Shown piece after piece: positions 8,521 through 12,111 of a stretch of 12,111 nt of DNA (positions are counted from its first letter, which is position 1; every line of letters begins with the position of its first letter). Location of the stretch: the NCBI GenBank assembly GCA_016946835.1, contig JACVTC010000681.1, positions 1-12,111 on the forward strand. The letters are read 5' to 3'. Source of the stretch: Neocallimastix lanati (nom. inval.). Taxonomy: Eukaryota; Neocallimastigomycota; Neocallimastigomycetes; Neocallimastigales; Neocallimastigaceae. A program made the translations under genes and the position numbers. Below the pieces are notes generated by a model, which had not been told where the DNA came from, searched no databases, and saw nothing but the letters and a program-made list of their open reading frames with translations.

Positions 8521-8690
8521 AAGTAAATATTAAAAAATAAAATTTTAAAGAAATAATAATAATAATAATATAAGTAAATCTTGGTATTATTATTATTTTT
8601 TTTAAAAAATTTTATATATATATATGTATATAAATATTTTAAGTAAATATTAAATTATTATTATTATTTCTTTAAAAATATATAAGTCTT
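8521..8690. repeat. Imperfect direct repeat with embedded 24-bp inverted repeat
   Basis: The 14-mer AAGTAAATATTAAA occurs at 8521 and 8641, 120 bp apart, and similar TAAGT...TTG...TATTATT phrases follow each. Within them, 8543-8566 (TTTTAAAGAAATAATAATAATAAT-type) is the reverse complement of about 8654-8677. One duplicate therefore seems to carry an inverted inner part, or the two arms form a large stem with a loop of about 90 bases. Confidence 0.6.
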
Positions 8691-8791
8691 GTGTTATTAT
8701 TGTTCTTTTAAAAAATAAGAAATTATTTTTTTTTTTCATTGAGTTAATGTTGGATATCACCATTAATTTATATAACCATGTTCAGATTTTT

Positions 8792-8796
<5 letters not shown>

Positions 8797-8835
<39 letters not shown>
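8797..8835. repeat. Poly(T) run of 39
   Basis: An uninterrupted T tract. As a poly(A) on the minus strand it could be a retroposon tail, but the adjacent sequence on that strand shows no recognisable element. Confidence 0.9.
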
Positions 8836-8836
<1 letters not shown>

Positions 8837-9045
8837 AATATTTATTATAAGGTTCATTTTTATATTACCATGATTTGATGAATAAGATGCTTTCCCTTTG
8901 AAATTTTTAAAAAACTTTTTTTAACAATAACATTTTATTTATTTTATTTTGTTTCTTTGTTTTTTATGATTTTTTTTTAAATAAACCTTTTTTTTTTAAT
9001 ATTGTTAATATTGTTAAAATATAGTATAAATATATATATATTTAT

Positions 9046-9610
9046 ATAATAATAATAATAAAAGGTATAAATTTATTACATATGTATTATTTGATATATA
9101 TGTAATAACGCTTGAATAACTTAGTTAACAAGTGTATAATAACCCCACCTTTTATCTTTCAAGTCAAGAGTTACCTAAAACGAATGGCTATACCTACTTA
9201 GGTGTACCATTTTCAAATGATTTAGAATTGAAACCGATCATACAGAGAATGAATAATAAAGTTAGAAATGCACTATATTCCATTAAAGGATTTCTTAAGA
9301 ATCCTCATATTCCTATCCCTTATAAAAGAATGTTATTTTCTGCTATAGTAATTGGACAAGTTTCATATTATGCACCTCTACTTGGATCTAACAAAGATAG
9401 AACGAGAAGTACACAGACACTAGTTAATTCAGGATTATACTGGATTGAAGGATTTTCTAAAGGGAATAGCTTTACTTCCCTTTATTGTGCTTCTAAAGAA
9501 CTTAATGTTCCTCCCCTTTCGGCGAAATGTGTGATTGCTCAGATAAGGTGTTTTAAAAAATGGAAAAACTCGAACTAAATTAAAAAAAAAAAATAATAAT
9601 AATAATAAAA
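9046..9610 (+). mobile_element. Truncated non-LTR retrotransposon insertion, boundaries tentative
   Basis: The 18-base phrase ATAATAATAATAATAAAA occurs at 9046-9063, and again at about 9593-9610 immediately after the A-rich tail that follows the reverse-transcriptase fragment. These could be the target-site duplication of a LINE insertion spanning about 9064-9592. AAT repeats are common in this window, so chance or microsatellite growth is a real alternative. The body between 9064 and 9128 is AT-rich and includes a hairpin. Confidence 0.35.
9129..9578 (+). pseudogene. 5'-truncated LINE-like reverse transcriptase, C-terminal fragment
   Basis: About 149 residues from the region just after the catalytic part of a non-LTR (LINE-type) reverse transcriptase. 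Near the start it has the YTYLGVPFS motif that follows the active-site domain. Then come helices with the pattern IIQRMNNKVRNALYSIKGFL and IPYKRMLFSAIVIGQVSYYA, matching the thumb and connection region, and a Lys/Arg/Trp-rich end (CFKKWKNSN). The frame is closed by a TAA at 9126-9128, so the catalytic FADD-type motif and everything N-terminal to it are missing; no start codon is expected. The stop is at the end of the fragment, followed within 5 bases by a run of 11-12 A and then AAT repeats, which fits a target-primed, 5'-truncated insertion with an A-rich tail. The fragment has no internal stops or frameshifts, so the insertion may be fairly recent. Assignment to a clade is not possible here. 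Confidence 0.8.
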
Positions 9611-9629
9611 ATAAATAAATTAATAAATA

Positions 9630-10005
9630 TTTTTTATTTCAAAATATATAATTAAAAAGAAACTAATAAAATTTAAAAGTTAATTAAAAAATATTAATTT
9701 ATATATATATATATATATATAATGATTTAAAAGGAAAAAAAGTTATTGAAGATATTTTATTTTAAATTTTTATTTTTTAATTTTTTATACTTTATTTACT
9801 AAAATATATTTATTTTTTATTATCAAAATATATAATTAAAAAGAAACTAATAAAATTTAAAAGTTAATTAAAAAATATTAATTTTTACATATATATATAT
9901 ATATTGATTTAAAAGGAAAAAAAGTTCACGAAGATATTTTATTTTAAATTTTTTATTTTTTAATTTTTTATACTTTATTTACTAAAATATATTTATTTTT
10001 TATTA
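9630..10005. repeat. Tandem duplication, two copies of about 184 bp
   Basis: The segment from about 9630 to 9813 is repeated from about 9814 to 10005. The shared phrase CAAAATATATAATTAAAAAG begins at 9640 and 9824, and ACTAAAATATATTTATTTTT begins at 9798 and 9981. Differences are limited to the TA-repeat length and a few bases (for example TTATTGAAG against TTCACGAAG). No reading frame is conserved between the copies. It lies about 50 bp beyond the reverse-transcriptase fragment. Confidence 0.9.
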
Positions 10006-10050
10006 TAATTTATTTATATTATTAAAAACCTTTTTATTTTATTTTTTTTA

Positions 10051-10087
<37 letters not shown>

Positions 10088-10294
10088 ATATTTTTATTTA
10101 TTTATTTATTTAAAAAAATATATATATAATAAAATAAATATAGTTTATAAAGAAAATATTTATTTTGAATTAAAATGCTGGTTTAATTTTAATAGATCAT
10201 ATATACTGATACTTAAAAAAAAAAAAAAAAAAAAAAATAGATTTGATGTAAAAATAATTTAATAATAATAACATAGATTTGAAATCAACGGGTA

Positions 10295-10328
<34 letters not shown>

Positions 10329-10411
10329 AATTATTTATTTTTATTTTACTTTATTTTACTTTTCCTTTTTTTTTTTTTTTTTTTTAAAAAGTTATTATTT
10401 TTATATATAAC
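10006..10411. other. Downstream flank of the tetraspanin gene, homopolymer cluster
   Basis: No gene is visible. Long runs dominate: T32 at 10055-10086, A23 at 10215-10237, T27 at 10295-10321 and T20 at 10366-10385. A short less AT-rich segment at 10170-10205 has no open frame. On the minus strand this is the 3' flank of the tetraspanin gene, so the tracts are A-rich or T-rich relative to that transcript and may overlap its polyadenylation zone. Confidence 0.6.
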
Positions 10412-12040
10412 TTAAGCAAATTCATCATATTCTTTAAATTCACGAAGGGCTTTCCAATATATATATCCCATTATGGAACCAAGAGGATACGCTATACATA
10501 AACCAGTTAAACCCATATATACTGTTTTTAATTTTGATTCAACTATTGATTGTAAGTATTGACTACAACCTGTTGGTACTGAGGGATCAATTTCGCCTGT
10601 AGTTTTTCCAGTATTTTTAGTTGTTGTCGTTTTGGTAGTAGGGGCACCAGCATTAGCATCAGCTCCTCCAATACCATTACCTACACCACCAGCATTACCA
10701 CCAACACCATTACCTACTCCACCGGCGTTGCCACCAACACCATTACCTACACCTCCAGCGTTACCACCAACACCATTACCAACACCTCCAGCGTTACCGC
10801 CAACACCATTACCTACATCACCAACTCCATCAACTTCATCAGCAGCGACTTCTTCCTCAGCAACGACTTCAGCATTAGCATCAGCATTAGCAATTTGTCT
10901 CTTTTTCAATTCATCACCAGCACCAGTATTAGCAGCACCAGTATTAGCAGCACCAGTATTAGCAGCAGCAGCATTTGCAGCAGCAGCATTAGCATTTGCA
11001 GCATTAGCATTTGAAGCATTAGTGGTGGCAGCGTTAGCATTAGCAGCATTAGCAGCATTAGCAGGGGCACCAACTGGACCACCCATTCCATTACCACCAG
11101 CACCACCAACACCATCAGCACCTTGGGCTGTATTGACACCATTTGAATTATTAACAGGTGATACATTACCAGCAGTGATTTTAATATTTATCTTATCAAT
11201 GTTTTGTTTATAGTAAGAATCTTTCTTTAAAACATTAGCTGGTTCTTTAACATCATCACCGACAAGAGTGTAAGTTTCAATAAGTTCCTTTGGACAGACT
11301 GTTGAAGGAATAGCATTATCTCTTATATTTAGGTAACCACAACAACCATTATTATCTTGAATACTAATTTTATCATCTTCTTTAATGACATCCCACCAAG
11401 CTCTTGCCATATCACGAAAAGCATTCTTTTGAACATCCATGACAGTGAAAACAATATAACTATTAAAGGCTAAACACATCAATGAAAGAATTGAAAAAGT
11501 AACAATTAATGTTTTCCAACGTGTGTAAGCCCCAAAGCCCCCAATTACTGAGGTGAAAATTGAAAATATAGCACACATATATAATGCTATTTAAAATAAA
11601 TTATTAAAATCATTTATATTTATATCATAATATTTAAATATCATAATAAATATATATACAAAAAGAATAGATAATATATATTTTTTTAATTAAAATTTTA
11701 TTATTATTTAAAAATATTTTAATAAATATATATATATATAATAATATTATATAAAAAATATCTATTTAATTATCTATTATTATTATTATATGTTAACACT
11801 TTTTATTAAATATTTACCAGTCATTATTTCTGAATTAATATCATGAATACCGTGTTCAGACCAACCCTTTTTAAAACTTACAAGGACAGCAAATCCAAAA
11901 AGTATAATACCAACAATACCAATTAAACCATCAAAAACAAAAAATATTCTTCTTTTTTGATTATCACCTCTCGAGGGCTTTTGTCCACGTCTAAAAGTAC
12001 GTGTATAAGATTCATTATCTAGTAAACCTTGACTTTCCAT
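10412..12040 (-). CDS. Tetraspanin-like membrane protein with enlarged, repetitive extracellular loop
   Basis: Two exons: 12040-11818 and 11586-10412, joined in phase 1 to give 465 residues. Membrane helices lie at about residues 32-56, 75-95, 100-126 and 429-452, with a basic cytoplasmic N-terminus (FRRGQKPSRGDNQKRR). The first loop is short (about 57-74). The second, large loop carries the family signature: CCG at 156-158, a further Cys at 172 (PSTVC) and a GC pair at 414-415 just before the last helix, enough for two disulfides. Family loops are usually 70-130 residues; this one is about 300, because of an Ala/Asn-rich block (about 249-298), 11-residue GNGVGGNAGGV repeats (about 332-382) and a Thr-rich stretch (about 391-404). 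A KKR at 302-304 could be a Kex2-type processing site. Tetraspanins organise plasma-membrane protein assemblies; in fungi some are needed for polarised or invasive growth. Calling it tetraspanin-like is firm; a specific role is not inferable. Confidence 0.85.
10664..10816 (-). repeat. 33-bp coding tandem repeat (11-residue GNGVGGNAGGV units)
   Basis: About four and a half units of 33 bp in frame, nearly identical at DNA level and far more GC-rich than any intergenic DNA here. The unit length keeps the reading frame, so copy number can vary without breaking the tetraspanin. It probably forms a flexible spacer in the extracellular loop. Confidence 0.9.
10916..11065 (-). repeat. Ala/Asn codon repeat tract
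   Basis: A 50-residue block of NA, NAA, NAAAA and NTGAA words encoded by GCT/GCA/GCC-type and AAT codons, ending just before the DELKKRQ segment. It is another low-complexity expansion inside the extracellular loop of the tetraspanin-like protein and is likely length-variable. Confidence 0.85.
11587..11817 (-). other. Intron of the tetraspanin-like gene
   Basis: The donor GTAAAT starts at 11817, after the first base of a split codon, and the acceptor AAATAG ends at 11587, for 231 nt. Splicing joins ...SEIMT to ALYMCAIF, completing the second membrane helix, and the summed exon length is divisible by three. Without splicing, exon 1 would run into the stop at 11786. Confidence 0.85.
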
Positions 12041-12111
12041 TTTTATCTTTTATTAAAAAAATTGTTATAAATATTATCTATATGATTATTTTTCTATATA
12101 ATTAGAAACTA
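12041..12111. other. Upstream flank of the tetraspanin gene
   Basis: AT-rich DNA before the minus-strand start codon, presumably 5' untranslated region and the beginning of the promoter. It is too short and biased for any element to be named. The start at 12040 is the first ATG of the open frame and gives a conventional cytoplasmic N-terminus ahead of the first membrane helix. Confidence 0.5.

Larger units (their letters stand above)
8421..9128. other. AT-rich spacer with repeats
   Basis: No gene is seen. It holds the direct and inverted repeats at 8521-8690, a 39-base T run at 8797-8835, and TA and AAT repeats near 9030-9063. An 11-bp perfect inverted repeat (9073-9083 with 9098-9108, 14-base loop) sits just before the reverse-transcriptase remnant. 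Slightly less AT-rich stretches at 8735-8785 and 8855-8905 have no usable open frame. Confidence 0.5.

Noticed and set aside
10906-11166. 86-codon minus-strand open frame rich in Leu/Met
   Set aside because: Alternative frame of the Ala/Asn repeat in the tetraspanin; no independent support.
10632-11213. 193-codon Pro/Ala-rich plus-strand open frame opposite the tetraspanin gene
   Set aside because: Antisense shadow of the GC-richer repeat codons; the minus strand has the tetraspanin signature.

Overview
The window is a very AT-rich, homopolymer-laden eukaryotic nuclear sequence. It has long A and T runs, (TTTA)n and (AAT)n microsatellites, GT-AG introns of about 190-230 nt, and coding islands that are clearly less AT-rich than the DNA around them. 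Together with Asn-, Ala- and Lys-rich low-complexity proteins and TAA stops, this fits an anaerobic gut fungus (Neocallimastigomycota) best. That placement is inference; another AT-rich eukaryote such as a dictyostelid cannot be excluded from sequence alone.

Layout from left to right. At 1-775 there is AT-rich DNA with a long TTTA-type repeat. At 776-964 (+) lies a complete small gene for MOZART1/Mzt1, the gamma-tubulin complex adaptor. At 1012-2133 (-) and 3181-4877 (-) lie two head-to-tail copies of an unrecognised two-exon gene family. Exon 1 encodes a short Lys/Val/Gly-rich basic stretch. A phase-1 intron of 188 or 186 nt follows, and exon 2 carries tandem 165-bp (55-residue) repeats that alternate acidic and basic blocks. 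The rightmost copy (3181-4877) also has an alpha-helical-looking C-terminal tail. The leftmost copy is truncated and frameshifted and looks like a pseudogene. The rightmost copy is open except for a one-base homopolymer shift in exon 1.

The stretch 4878-7362 holds no convincing gene, only simple repeats. At 7363-8033 (-) lies a badly broken pseudogene that keeps recognisable protein text across three frames. At 8319-8420 (-) is a short coding-like islet that may be a scrap of a Ty1/copia-type RNase H. At 9129-9578 (+) is the 5'-truncated C-terminal part of a LINE-like reverse transcriptase ending in an A-rich tail. At 9630-10005 is a 184-bp tandem duplication.

At 10412-12040 (-) lies a two-exon tetraspanin-like gene. 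The four membrane helices and the CCG...C...GC pattern of the large extracellular loop are all present, but the loop is enlarged to about 300 residues by Ala/Asn, 11-residue Gly/Asn/Val and Thr-rich low-complexity segments, with a KKR dibasic site in the middle.

The genes do not form a pathway. MZT1 and the tetraspanin are ordinary cellular genes flanking a repeat-rich interval in which a lineage-specific gene family has duplicated and mobile-element debris has accumulated. The 55-residue-repeat family, with its intron and upstream region preserved in both copies, is the best candidate here for something undescribed.
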